In this document: positions 13,115-20,531 of the stretch, one piece after another | How positions within the stretch are numbered: position 1 is the stretch's first letter | How the letters are laid out: the number at the start of each line of letters is the position of its first letter | IMG/VR virus record: IMGVR_UViG_3300022413_000049 | Location: 1-21,106 of that record | Reading direction: 5' to 3' (one strand) | Length of the DNA: 21,106 nt | DNA from: a virus | Position numbers and translations under genes: made by a program | Notes under the pieces: model-generated | Seen by the model: only the letters and a program-made list of their open reading frames with translations | Database searches by the model: none | Told to the model about the DNA's origin: nothing

Positions 13115-13704
13115 TAAAATTTAGCCCTCACAATGCCAGAATGGCCCCGCCCGCTCCGGGCTCGTTTTTTCCGGTTCGCTTTTATCAATTCTTTTCGCCA
13201 GTAATCCCGCCAGGTTAACAATTTTTCAGTATCGCGCGTTGCGCTGGTTTCGACGCCGAGAGAATAGGCCAGGGTGTCAAGCTGATTATTTGTCGCGCGG
13301 TTTAATATAGCCCTTTCGATTTGGGCAATCATTTGACGCGGTAGTGTTCGCGGATCGCCGCTAGCGTCGGCTTTATTGGCGGCGACTCGCAAAATACCAT
13401 CGTCGAGCGTGACTCGCTTGCTATCACTGATTTGGGTAACGTATAAATCCCAATGATAGGAACCAACCTCGAGGACACCAGTTTCTGCAATCGACATTTC
13501 AAATAGAAACTCGCCGCTGTCCTCGATGCCGGTGACAACAAATTCCCTAGACGGCTCGCCCTCGAGCCGAAAATTAAAAGTTAAAGTGTAGCTTGCCGGC
13601 GGGTAATCCCTGACCAGGCCGGAATTGCGCCAGGCTACATAGTCGCCGGAAACGATTACTTTCGGGATTTGGTAAGGCGCCGTTGTATTGTCGAATTGAT
13701 TCAT
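13114..13704 (-). CDS. gpW-like head-tail connector with N-terminal Ig-like part
   Basis: The protein has 196 residues. The N-terminal 110 residues are beta-rich (YQIPKVIVSGDYVAWRNSG, YTLTFNFRLEGEP, YHWDLYVTQISDSKRVTLDDGILRV). The C-terminal region (about 120-175) matches gpW-type: MIAQIERAILNRATNNQLDTLAYSLGVETSATRDTEKLLTWRDYWRKEL, ending in a very basic tail. gpW (68 residues in lambda) seals the portal. The immediate upstream position to portal is also as in lambda W-B. I recognise the two-part form from other phages where it sits in this place. The connector role is by homology of the C-terminal half; what the N-terminal half does is unknown. Confidence 0.75.
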   Translation of the reverse strand: MNQFDNTTAPYQIPKVIVSGDYVAWRNSGLVRDYPPASYTLTFNFRLEGEPSREFVVTGIEDSGEFLFEMSIAETGVLEVGSYHWDLYVTQISDSKRVTLDDGILRVAANKADASGDPRTLPRQMIAQIERAILNRATNNQLDTLAYSLGVETSATRDTEKLLTWRDYWRKELIKANRKKRARSGRGHSGIVRAKF

Positions 13705-13733
13705 TCGAGCGGATACTACCCCGAGTTAATGTT

Positions 13734-13753
13734 CGCGGTTTGCCAAATCGCGG
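13734..13753. repeat. Short interrupted palindrome between genes
   Basis: CGCG-G-TTTG-C-CAAA-T-CGCG is nearly palindromic (one mismatched pair) and lies in the 53-base gap between the Ig-like and connector genes, just after the Ig-like stop. It could be an mRNA processing hairpin or attenuator. It has no T tract. Confidence 0.4.
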
Positions 13754-13757
13754 AACT

Positions 13758-14060
13758 TTATGCAACCACGTTGAAAAAATCAGGATCGACCGTATAAAAA
13801 ACCTGCGTCGGCGAAAACGTGACTTTGGCTCGATAACTCCAAATTCCTTTTTGATCGATATCGGCTGCAACCGTGTTGTAAGCGATTAGCCCGTCGGTGC
13901 CATCGGTGATAAAGGCCGCAGTTTTTTCGACAGTCTCGCCACCTGGTTTAGTCAAAATAATCGCGGTATCCGTTGCCGCGCTAATATCGAGATCCGCGTC
14001 AGATTCTTGCACCGTGACCTGGATCGATGTGCCTAAATCGTTAATAGTTATTTCATCCAT
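13758..14060 (-). CDS. Small Ig-like/BppU_N-type phage protein
   Basis: This encodes 100 residues, starting eight bases inside the end of the repeat gene. The pattern 'VTVQESDADLDISAATDTAIILTKPGGETVEKTAAFITDGTDGLIAYNTVAADIDQKGIWSYRAKVTFSP' is a known small phage family: a DV-S-A-x-T-x-x-x-I-x-x-x-K-P-G-G-x-x core, then a TDGTDGxIxY strand and a GxWxYRAxV strand. It resembles the N-terminal domain of baseplate BppU. It is probably an immunoglobulin-like structural accessory. Which particle part carries it is not shown; its neighbours are a repeat-rich structural protein and the connector. Confidence 0.72.
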   Translation of the reverse strand: MDEITINDLGTSIQVTVQESDADLDISAATDTAIILTKPGGETVEKTAAFITDGTDGLIAYNTVAADIDQKGIWSYRAKVTFSPTQVFYTVDPDFFNVVA

Positions 14061-16839
14061 TCGATATATCTCCGATTTGCGTCAAGGTTTGTTTTATGGA
14101 TTGATCAGCGCTAAGTCGCTGGATAATATTTTGACCGCCGGCCAACTGAAGCTCGATTTTTTGCGATCCCGAAATTATTTGATATATCACCCGAACTTGG
14201 CTATCGATCAAAGTCGCGTCAAACCCGGTAACCGCAATAATTCCTAGTTCAGCAGCAAAAGAATAATCGACTTGCAAATTAGCGTCGGTGCCAATAATGC
14301 CGAGATTACCGCTATCGCATTCGATAACGTAACCGACCGCTAAAACGGCATCGGTGCCGGTGATCGTGACGCTGCCAGCCTCGGCCAATATCTCAACATC
14401 CCCGCCAGTCGTTAGCGCGGCATCGAAACCGGTAATCGCGATCGCGCCAGCGTCAGCGGCGACTACCTGGTTGAGCTCGAGGCTGGCGGCGGCGCCCGCG
14501 ATCGTGACGCTGCCGGCGTCAGCGGCGACTACCTGGTTGAGCTCGAGCCCGGCGGCGGCGCCGGTGATCGTGATCGCGGCGGCGTCAGCGGCGACTACCT
14601 GGTTGAGCTCGAGGCTGGCGATCGCGCCCGCGATCGTGACGCTGCCGGCGTCAGCGGCGACTACCTGGTTGAGCTCGAGCCCGGCGGCGGCGCCGGTGAT
14701 CGCGATCGCGCCGGCCTCGGCGGCGACTACCTGGTTGAGCTCGAGGCTGGCGATCGCGCCCGCGATCGTGACGCTGCCAGCCTCGGCCAGGATCTCAAAA
14801 TCACCGGCCGTGGTTAAAGCGGCATCGAAACCGGTGATCGTGATCGCGGCGGCGTCAGCGGCGACTACCTGGTTGAGCTCGAGGCTGGCGATCGCGCCCG
14901 CGATCGTGACGCTGCCGGCGTCAGCGGCGACTACCTGGTTGAGCTCGAGCCCGGCGGCGGCGCCGGTGATCGCGATCGCGCCGGCCTCGGCGGCGACTAC
15001 CTGGTTGAGCTCGAGGCTGGCGGCGGCGCCGGTGATCGCGATCGCGCCGGCCTCGGCGGCGACTACCTGGTTGAGCTCGAGGCTGGCGGCGGCGCCGGTG
15101 ATCGCGATCGCGCCCGCGTCAGCGGCGACTACCTGGTTGAGCTCGAGGCCGGCGGCGGCGCCGGTGATCGCGATCGCGCCCGCGTCAGCGGCGACTACCT
15201 GGTTGAGCTCGAGGCCGGCGATCGCGCCCGCGATCGTGACGTTGCCAGCCTCGGCCAGGATCTCAAAATCACCGGCCGTGGTTAAAGCGGCATCGAAACC
15301 CGCGATCGTGACGCTGCCGGCGGCGGCGGCGACTACCTGGTTGAGCTCGAGGCCGGCGGCGGCGCCGGTGATCGTGATCGCGCCAGCCTCGGCAGTTAGG
15401 ACAGGATTGCCGCCGCCTACGGTTAACGTGGCGTCGATTCCGGTTACTGAATACGAGCCCGCATTTGCATTTAAAACTCGGTGCCATTCGGCTAATGCTT
15501 CCGGCGGGATAACCGCGCCGCCAGATGTTCTTATGTGCGCTGGATATCGGCCAATATCATCGGCCGTGAATTGATAAGCACCGAAAACCACGTCGCCTTG
15601 TGCGGCGACGCCAGTTACCCATGTTGCCGACGCGCCAGCCGCAGCGTAAAAAAACAAACGCAAAAGATTATTACCTTGATTGATAGACTTGGCAGTGATT
15701 CTTATTCGCCACCAGTCACCCACATCGATAACGCCGGCTGATGCATTATCGCTCTCAAAAAGCGGCGTTTCGAATTCCCCGGTTGACGTGTCCAGCTTTA
15801 AAATGTTGGATTCTGGGCTTACTCCCAGATAACGCATATCAAAATACGCAAATCGAGTAGTGCGCGGAATGGAATCCTTTAAAATGTAAGCAGTGAACGT
15901 GTAGGTGTTTCCGATATCGTCGCCGCTAAACCAGCTCGCGTTTAACTGTTCACCCTCGAACGCCCCCGCATTATCATCGCCGATCCGATCCAGCTCCAAA
16001 TTACCAAACGGATCGGCTGCAACATTGCCGGCCTCGGTCGGCGACCCGATGGGTGTCCAATTAAGCGCGTTATGAGACGTTGATTCGAGATTTTCACGAT
16101 TAATTGCGAAAACACCCGCCAGAGCCGCTAAGGTTCGCGGCTGTATTAATGTCGCGGCGCTGCCGGTTACGGAATACGAACCAGCGTCGGCAGTTAAAAC
16201 AGGGTTGCTAACTATGGTTAACGTGGCGTCGAAACCCGTAACCGCGAAACTCCCAGCGTCAGCAGCTATTGCGCGACCTCTGGACAAGGTTGCCGCGACA
16301 CCCGTAACAGAATACGAACCGGCATCGGCGGTGATCGTATAATCCTTAGTGCCGGTGACGACAACCTCGACCTCAGAAATCGTAAAAATCATCGCGGCGG
16401 GCATGCCGTCTTGTTTTAAGGTGCAACGGATTTGCAGCCCGTTTAATTCTGATGCCGTCCAGTCGCTATTCCAGCCAGTATCGTTAAATGATTGATTAAC
16501 CCATGACGTTGTAAAATATGAACCGTCGACCACGGTTCCTTGAGCGGTGCCGCCAATCAGTAAATCAACTCCGAAATAATCCTTGCCGGTGCCCGAGCCA
16601 GGTTCGCCAACTCGCGCGCGGAAAGTAACATTAGTTATTGTGTCGCCGTCGACAAATGTCGTGCTGGTAAAATCAAAGGTTATGGTATCGGTTTCGACGC
16701 CGTGATCTGGCGTTACCGTGTCGACGGTTAGTGTATCGTTAGGGGTGTCGACGCCCTGGTCGATATTCGTGACAGCGCCGCTTAAATCACTTGTTCCTGA
16801 TACCGTGTAACCATTCGGCAATAGGATTTCAGTCGCCAT
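14053..16839 (-). CDS. Giant repeat protein, probable fibre or virion surface protein
   Basis: The 928-residue protein is built of a beta domain (about residues 1-165), three degenerate copies of the motif ADAGSYSVTGxAATL (170-245), a jelly-roll-like carbohydrate-binding-type domain (about 249-435, with WFSGDDIGNTYTFTAYILKD and DVGDWWRIRITAKS), a long array of 22-residue repeats (about 455-870; consensus VAADAGAIAITGAAAGLELNQV), and a C-terminal part with VRVIYQIISGSQKIELQLAGGQ. Each repeat likely forms one turn of a beta structure, so the protein would be long. It has no enzyme motif. It lies between the cysteine-rich and Ig-like genes, close to the head genes rather than the tail tip, so head fibre, neck fibre or side fibre are all open. 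One motif copy also occurs in the LRR protein. Confidence 0.78.
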   Translation of the reverse strand: MATEILLPNGYTVSGTSDLSGAVTNIDQGVDTPNDTLTVDTVTPDHGVETDTITFDFTSTTFVDGDTITNVTFRARVGEPGSGTGKDYFGVDLLIGGTAQGTVVDGSYFTTSWVNQSFNDTGWNSDWTASELNGLQIRCTLKQDGMPAAMIFTISEVEVVVTGTKDYTITADAGSYSVTGVAATLSRGRAIAADAGSFAVTGFDATLTIVSNPVLTADAGSYSVTGSAATLIQPRTLAALAGVFAINRENLESTSHNALNWTPIGSPTEAGNVAADPFGNLELDRIGDDNAGAFEGEQLNASWFSGDDIGNTYTFTAYILKDSIPRTTRFAYFDMRYLGVSPESNILKLDTSTGEFETPLFESDNASAGVIDVGDWWRIRITAKSINQGNNLLRLFFYAAAGASATWVTGVAAQGDVVFGAYQFTADDIGRYPAHIRTSGGAVIPPEALAEWHRVLNANAGSYSVTGIDATLTVGGGNPVLTAEAGAITITGAAAGLELNQVVAAAAGSVTIAGFDAALTTAGDFEILAEAGNVTIAGAIAGLELNQVVAADAGAIAITGAAAGLELNQVVAADAGAIAITGAAASLELNQVVAAEAGAIAITGAAASLELNQVVAAEAGAIAITGAAAGLELNQVVAADAGSVTIAGAIASLELNQVVAADAAAITITGFDAALTTAGDFEILAEAGSVTIAGAIASLELNQVVAAEAGAIAITGAAAGLELNQVVAADAGSVTIAGAIASLELNQVVAADAAAITITGAAAGLELNQVVAADAGSVTIAGAAASLELNQVVAADAGAIAITGFDAALTTGGDVEILAEAGSVTITGTDAVLAVGYVIECDSGNLGIIGTDANLQVDYSFAAELGIIAVTGFDATLIDSQVRVIYQIISGSQKIELQLAGGQNIIQRLSADQSIKQTLTQIGDISNG
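14461..15396. repeat. Twelve copies of a 66-bp tandem repeat
   Basis: The block starting GACTACCTGGTTGAGCTCGA occurs at 14461, 14527, 14593, 14659, 14725, 14863, 14929, 14995, 15061, 15127, 15193 and 15331. Spacing is exactly 66 bp, except for two gaps of 138 bp (66+72) where another module is inserted. Copies are nearly identical at DNA level and encode 22-residue repeats. Such an array would vary in length by recombination and could be mis-assembled. Confidence 0.95.
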
Positions 16840-17143
16840 CGTTTACGAACTGCCAGCAGCAGCCCCCCGTCTTATTTTTTCGTTGGAATTTTTCAGGAAT
16901 ATTGTGCGGCCAATTAACGCAACGGAATTTGAAAACCTCGCGGATATTCATACCACCGATTTGAACTGTTTTATCGTTCGACGTAATTTTCATTTGGCGA
17001 TCGCCGGCCATCAGAGAACAACCGCGCTCCGGGTTTCGATTTGTTCGATAAATGCAATCGTCGCGCTGTTCGTTTGGAAAGGTAGGCGACTCGCGACAGC
17101 ATGCGCCGTCGCATCGCCGCACCTTTTTTAATAGCAAAGGCAT
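16829..17143 (-). CDS. Cysteine-rich small protein, possible metal site
   Basis: This encodes 104 residues. Eight cysteines: C11-x3-C15-C16-x13-C30-x11-C42 in the N-terminal half (RRCDGACCRESPTFP), and 'FRCVNWP' and 'GGCCWQF' at the C-terminal side. The C-x3-CC-x13-C pattern is like YkgJ-type Fe-S or zinc cluster proteins. It could bind a metal or form disulfides. The gene overlaps the repeat gene's start by 11 bases and follows the 141-residue structural gene. It has no membrane segment. Family by pattern only; a role in folding or assembling neighbouring structural proteins is speculation. Confidence 0.7.
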   Translation of the reverse strand: MPLLLKKVRRCDGACCRESPTFPNEQRDDCIYRTNRNPERGCSLMAGDRQMKITSNDKTVQIGGMNIREVFKFRCVNWPHNIPEKFQRKNKTGGCCWQFVNDGD

Positions 17144-17155
17144 CAGCCTCGCGAT

Positions 17156-17581
17156 TTACGTGACAGTAAAAATCGAGGTTCCGAAATCAACCGTAAACGA
17201 TTCGCCGTTTGCCAGGGTAACGCCCGAGCCATAATCCCACCAGCCGATTAGCGGATCGAGCGGCGAGGACGGGGTGTCGTTATACAAAATAACATATTGA
17301 AAAGTCGCGACCGCACCCGTTGCGTTTAATACAACATCGGTACCGCTGACGTCCCATGTTCCCGCCGGCGTTTCGGCGCCGACGTTAGTTACATCGGCCG
17401 GCACGGTTTCGGTGATGTTGGTATAGCTTATTTGCGTGACGTCGGCCAATACCGCATCGGTAGCCGCAACCGGCGCCGTATTTGATAAACAGATATTCAA
17501 CGTGCTGCCTGCAGTTGTCAAAACGTGAACGCCCGCCGCCAGGTCGACAGCAAATTGATCGTATTTATTAAAAGTTGCCAT
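17156..17581 (-). CDS. Recurrent beta-rich phage protein, structural candidate
   Basis: This encodes 141 residues with an AGAGG Shine-Dalgarno sequence. It matches a widespread uncharacterised family: an FAVDLAAGVHVLTTAGSTLNICLSNTAPVAATDAVLADVTQI opening, then a beta segment with 'GTWDVSGTDVVLNATGAVATFQYVILYNDTPSSPLDPLIGWWDYGSGVTLANGESFTVDF' (the 'FRYVVLYND...PLIGWWDYG' signature). It is thought to be a virion component, in other phages often near capsid or tail fibre genes. It is rich in small residues and low in charge, as for a decoration or fibre protein. No function is shown. Confidence 0.75.
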   Translation of the reverse strand: MATFNKYDQFAVDLAAGVHVLTTAGSTLNICLSNTAPVAATDAVLADVTQISYTNITETVPADVTNVGAETPAGTWDVSGTDVVLNATGAVATFQYVILYNDTPSSPLDPLIGWWDYGSGVTLANGESFTVDFGTSIFTVT

Positions 17582-17589
17582 TTTTAAAC

Positions 17590-17823
17590 TTACCTCTTTA
17601 TTGAGTTGTGATGGTAGATCTCAATCGCGGTTTCGTTGGCTTGAATGCGTCGAGAGTTTTCGTGAATTCGGTCTTTTACGCTGCTAACATCGGTCGCGAC
17701 TTGATTTAAATTCCGGTTAAAATTGTTCAAAATAAACATGATCATCGCCAGCGCGATCGGTGTTATAAGCCGCATCCACGGCGACACAGAATGCTCGATA
17801 ATTTCCGATACCGGGCGCGCCAC
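17590..17823 (-). CDS. Small membrane coiled-coil protein (possible inner spanin or holin partner)
   Basis: This encodes 77 residues from GTG 17823, which overlaps the preceding TAG by one base. It has one membrane span (about residues 17-34, MRLITPIALAMIMFILNN), followed by a coiled coil (about 36-70, NLNQVATDVSSVKDRIHENSRRIQANETA). One N-terminal membrane span plus a coiled-coil periplasmic part is the plan of an i-spanin, though short. With the lipoprotein gene directly upstream it could form a two-part spanin in reversed order, but this is inference. Alternatives are an antiholin or other membrane-linked accessory. Confidence 0.65.
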   Translation of the reverse strand: MARPVSEIIEHSVSPWMRLITPIALAMIMFILNNFNRNLNQVATDVSSVKDRIHENSRRIQANETAIEIYHHNSIKR

Positions 17824-18029
17824 TATTCAGCACATTCAATTTTGCCGACATTACCATTACCCAATGCATTGACCTTTTCGCGGAAACGGAGTCGATCGGT
17901 TTCGATGGTCAGGGAACAATACCGATTCATGGCGTCGGCAAATCTTTTCGCGGTCGCATCCTCGGCCGGCGCAAAAAGCGCGCAGCCCGATAATAAAAAA
18001 GTGATTATAAAAGCCGTGATTATTTTCAT
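17823..18029 (-). CDS. Small lipoprotein, o-spanin-like
   Basis: This encodes 68 residues. An N-terminal signal peptide (KIITAFIITF) leads to a lipobox LLSGC, with the modified cysteine at residue 16. The mature part is about 53 residues with two more cysteines (RYCSL and KIECAE) and a 'DRLRFREKVNAL' helix. Size and lipidation fit an outer-membrane o-spanin (Rz1), although Rz1 is usually proline-rich, which this is not. Clear GGAG Shine-Dalgarno sequence. It lies between the holin-like gene and the membrane coiled-coil gene. It implies a diderm host. Other roles (superinfection exclusion lipoprotein) are possible. Confidence 0.7.
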   Translation of the reverse strand: MKIITAFIITFLLSGCALFAPAEDATAKRFADAMNRYCSLTIETDRLRFREKVNALGNGNVGKIECAE

Positions 18030-18032
18030 TTT

Positions 18033-18245
18033 TTAATCTCCAAAATTGGCCAGCGCGGCCTGGGTATCTTTCAATGCTGTGACGACACCCGTCCCGATCG
18101 CGATATATCGCGGGATTTCACCGATATCATGGATTGATGCAGATGGATCTAGACTCGTCAGCAGTGCCAGCATTGCGCCGGCGTAGGCTAAAGCGCCATT
18201 AATCATCGCGCTGACCGTAACCTTTAATATTTTGGCGAGATCCAT
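18033..18245 (-). CDS. Holin-like small membrane protein
   Basis: This encodes 70 residues. Span 1 is about residues 9-28 (VTVSAMINGALAYAGAMLALL) and a weaker hydrophobic segment at about 46-58 (IPRYIAIGTGVVTAL) follows a polar loop. The pattern, starting with 'DLAKILKVT' and ending in 'ALKDTQAALANFGD', is like small phage proteins often annotated as putative holins, located before lipoprotein genes. It follows the Mor-like gene after a 50-base gap that carries a repeated 14-bp motif. Holin function is inference; no endolysin is seen near it. Confidence 0.6.
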   Translation of the reverse strand: MDLAKILKVTVSAMINGALAYAGAMLALLTSLDPSASIHDIGEIPRYIAIGTGVVTALKDTQAALANFGD

Positions 18246-18296
18246 TTTGCGGAATATACAGCCGACCTTGGCCCCGCCGCTGCCACTTTGCGGAAT
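18242..18296. repeat. Paired 14-bp motif, 41 bp apart
   Basis: CCATTTTGCGGAAT (18242-18255) and CCACTTTGCGGAAT (18283-18296) differ at one base and are separated by 41 bp, close to four helical turns. They span the gap between the Mor-like regulator and the holin-like gene. They could be the operator pair of that regulator controlling lysis genes, but no promoter is obvious. Confidence 0.55.
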
Positions 18297-18577
18297 TACT
18301 TACTAATGACCCGGTAAAAATGTGTCCGCGACATTTTATAGCGCCGCCGGATTTCAGCGCCGTTGCGGCCGTTAAATTCATTTTTTATTTTTTTAATCAC
18401 GGCTGGCCGAAATTTTTGATAACCGCGTTTCAACATCACCCGAACGCCCCCGTAATCTTCGCGCGCTTCTTCAAAATAGCCGCTGACAATACTCTCGGCT
18501 TTTTTTTCTTCGATACCATTCTCGACCAGGCGCAGGATCAACCCGATTTCGAATATTTCTATAATGTCATCGGCCAT
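18296..18577 (-). CDS. Mor-like transcriptional activator
   Basis: The protein has 93 residues. The C-terminal half has the pattern of the Mor/C family of phage Mu activators: a GGVRVMLKRGYQKFRPAVIKKIKNEFNGRNGAEIRRRYKMSRTHFYRVI stretch, in which 'F-x-G-R-N-x-x-E-I-x-R-x-Y-x-x-S-x-x-x-x-Y-x-V-I' is the family's DNA-binding helix-turn-helix. Mor activates middle or late promoters with weak -35 boxes by contacting RNA polymerase. The gene overlaps the terL end by 11 bases, and downstream of it lie lysis and structural genes. It thus could switch on the downstream late block. N-terminal part is acidic and helical (dimerisation). Confidence 0.78.
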   Translation of the reverse strand: MADDIIEIFEIGLILRLVENGIEEKKAESIVSGYFEEAREDYGGVRVMLKRGYQKFRPAVIKKIKNEFNGRNGAEIRRRYKMSRTHFYRVISK

Positions 18578-20531
18578 TTAAAATTGATTCCGTGAAAGTT
18601 TTGCCTTTTCGATTCGACGATCGGCGCCTCTTACGCGGCGCGACCGATTCAACTGCCTCGACGCGCGATTTTTCGCGATCTTCATTACTCGATTGTTCGA
18701 ATAAATCGCCGGTGGGCGGCTGTACCAGTTTTTCGAGTTGTTTCCATTGCGACCGACGCCAACGATTTAATCCAAGCCGCCAAAATGCCGCGATCGCATA
18801 AACCGAACAATCGAGCATTTCATTTCGGGCGCCTTTCGGTAGCATCCAGTCATAAGTTAAAAAACCCTTTGTATATCGCGGCGCCTTTTTCTCGGAAACC
18901 AATTGCTTATAAAATTCTTTTGGCAACTCGTCTGAAAAATGAATATAGCCTTCCTGTTCGGGACTGGTGAGCTCGAGCCAGTTGTAAATTTGATCTTTAG
19001 CGGTATCGGTGCCGACCATCCATAACTCACCGCCCTTTTTGATGGTCTCGCCGCGCACGTCAATATCGACTTTCGTCGGTTTGCCGATAATCGGCTTTGC
19101 CTTCGTTGACCAACCTTTGACCGGGAATATTTTCCGCGCTTTGCGAACCCGACAAAAATCATAAACTTTTTGCGTATGATGCCCGCCCGAATCTATCGCC
19201 GCCGCACTGATTCTGAGCTCCGACCCGCCGGCATTTTCAAAAGGCGCCGCCAAATAGTCGTCGAGCGATTTCCATACCTCATTGTGTGCCGGCGACCCGT
19301 CTAAAATTAGTCGATCAACGATCCAGCGCTCCCGCTCGTTATGACCGATTACCAGGATCTCGAGCCGGTTATCCTGAACATCGACGCCGGCAGTTAAAAC
19401 CAGGGCGCCAACCGGGCATTTTCCGAGCGGATAAGATTCCGCGCGCTTCATTAAAATATCGGCCTCGAGCAGCTTCTTTTTTTCTTCATACGGCAAACCC
19501 AAAATCGTGTTAGTAAATGTTTTTTTAAGCTCGTCGTTTGATTTCGATTTTTCATAAGTCGCGGCGATCTCCGACCAGGATTCCCACCCGACCGGTGAAT
19601 AGAGTGTCGATAAGTGAAAGCTTTTATGTTTGCGCTTTGGGAACTGGTGCACCCACTTGCCGCGCTCGAGCATTTCGGTCTTGTGATATTCAGGAATCAG
19701 CGCGCCGCAAACCGGACAAACCATAGCAACCGAACTTTCGACAATTTGCTCGTCATCGTCGAGCTCATATTTTAGATTTTCAATCTCGAGCATATGAAAA
19801 TCGCCGCAATGCGGGCATGGGACATGATACTCGCCGCGCGAACCGTCCTCGAACCGGCGATTGATTCTCGACGTCGCGACCTCGGTCGGTGTTGACGTCT
19901 CGAGCTGCTTTGATCGCGCAAAAGTTTTACGCCGCCGCTCCGCGAGCTCGATCGGATCGCCCTCGCCCTCGACATCGAATGGGTAAGCGTCAATTTCATC
20001 GAGCATCAGGTATCGAACCGGCATCGCGCGCAATCCTGATGCTGAATTGGCGCCGGCGATCCGCAGCAGCCCACCGTCGAACCCTTTAACCAGAGTCGTG
20101 TTTCTAGAATCCCGCGATCGCGCCGGCGCGATCCGGTCTTGAATACAAGGCATAATCGAAACGGCCGGCGCAAATCTTTGTTGGCTCCAAAGCTTGCCGA
20201 TATCGATCGTCGGTTGAACAACGAGCATAGGCCCGGGCGAATGGTCGATGACATAAAACGTCCAATTGTTGCCGGTCTCGGTTTTGCCCAGTTGCGTGCC
20301 GAACATCAAGGTGACAATTGACACGTTAACGTGCGCGCTGAGGCAATGCATAGGCTCGCGCAGATATGGCGTGCGGCTAGTTCGCCAGCGACCAGGTTCG
20401 GCCGAGCCGGTTTGTGGTAGGTTGCGATTTTTATCAGCCCATTCGGCCAGCTCGAGCTCCGGCGTCGGCTCGATGCCGTGAACAAAACCGACGCAGGCCT
20501 CTGAAAGTTTAATCGGTCTCAATAGTGACAT
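18567..20531 (-). CDS. terL: Terminase large subunit, lambda GpA family
   Basis: The protein has 654 residues, close to lambda gpA (641). ATPase: Walker A at residues 78-84 (GTQLGKT), Walker B at 175-179 (LMLDE). Two CxxC pairs (C239/C242 in PCPHCG and C272/C275 in VCPVCG) form a zinc-like insertion typical of GpA. Nuclease: Asp384 in LTAGVDVQDN and Asp447 in AAAIDSGG, with a further acid near the end in NEMLDCSVYA. It packages DNA into the prohead and cuts at cos, with the TerS partner encoded just upstream (23-base overlap). The GpA family cuts 5' staggered ends, fitting the terminal repeat seen in this genome. The C-terminal tail is arginine/lysine-rich (PRKRRRSSNRKG), which may contact portal or DNA. 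Confidence 0.95.
   Translation of the reverse strand: MSLLRPIKLSEACVGFVHGIEPTPELELAEWADKNRNLPQTGSAEPGRWRTSRTPYLREPMHCLSAHVNVSIVTLMFGTQLGKTETGNNWTFYVIDHSPGPMLVVQPTIDIGKLWSQQRFAPAVSIMPCIQDRIAPARSRDSRNTTLVKGFDGGLLRIAGANSASGLRAMPVRYLMLDEIDAYPFDVEGEGDPIELAERRRKTFARSKQLETSTPTEVATSRINRRFEDGSRGEYHVPCPHCGDFHMLEIENLKYELDDDEQIVESSVAMVCPVCGALIPEYHKTEMLERGKWVHQFPKRKHKSFHLSTLYSPVGWESWSEIAATYEKSKSNDELKKTFTNTILGLPYEEKKKLLEADILMKRAESYPLGKCPVGALVLTAGVDVQDNRLEILVIGHNERERWIVDRLILDGSPAHNEVWKSLDDYLAAPFENAGGSELRISAAAIDSGGHHTQKVYDFCRVRKARKIFPVKGWSTKAKPIIGKPTKVDIDVRGETIKKGGELWMVGTDTAKDQIYNWLELTSPEQEGYIHFSDELPKEFYKQLVSEKKAPRYTKGFLTYDWMLPKGARNEMLDCSVYAIAAFWRLGLNRWRRSQWKQLEKLVQPPTGDLFEQSSNEDREKSRVEAVESVAPRKRRRSSNRKGKTFTESILNGR

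Noticed and set aside
14461-15396. Regular 66-bp repeats that might be taken for a CRISPR-like or satellite array
   Set aside because: There are no unique spacers between identical repeats; units are contiguous, in frame, and encode protein repeats.
14354-15574. A 406-codon open frame on the plus strand through the repeat array
   Set aside because: It is antisense to the 928-residue gene and stays open because each 66-bp unit lacks stops in this frame. Low-complexity product, no ribosome binding site of its own, no operon on that strand.
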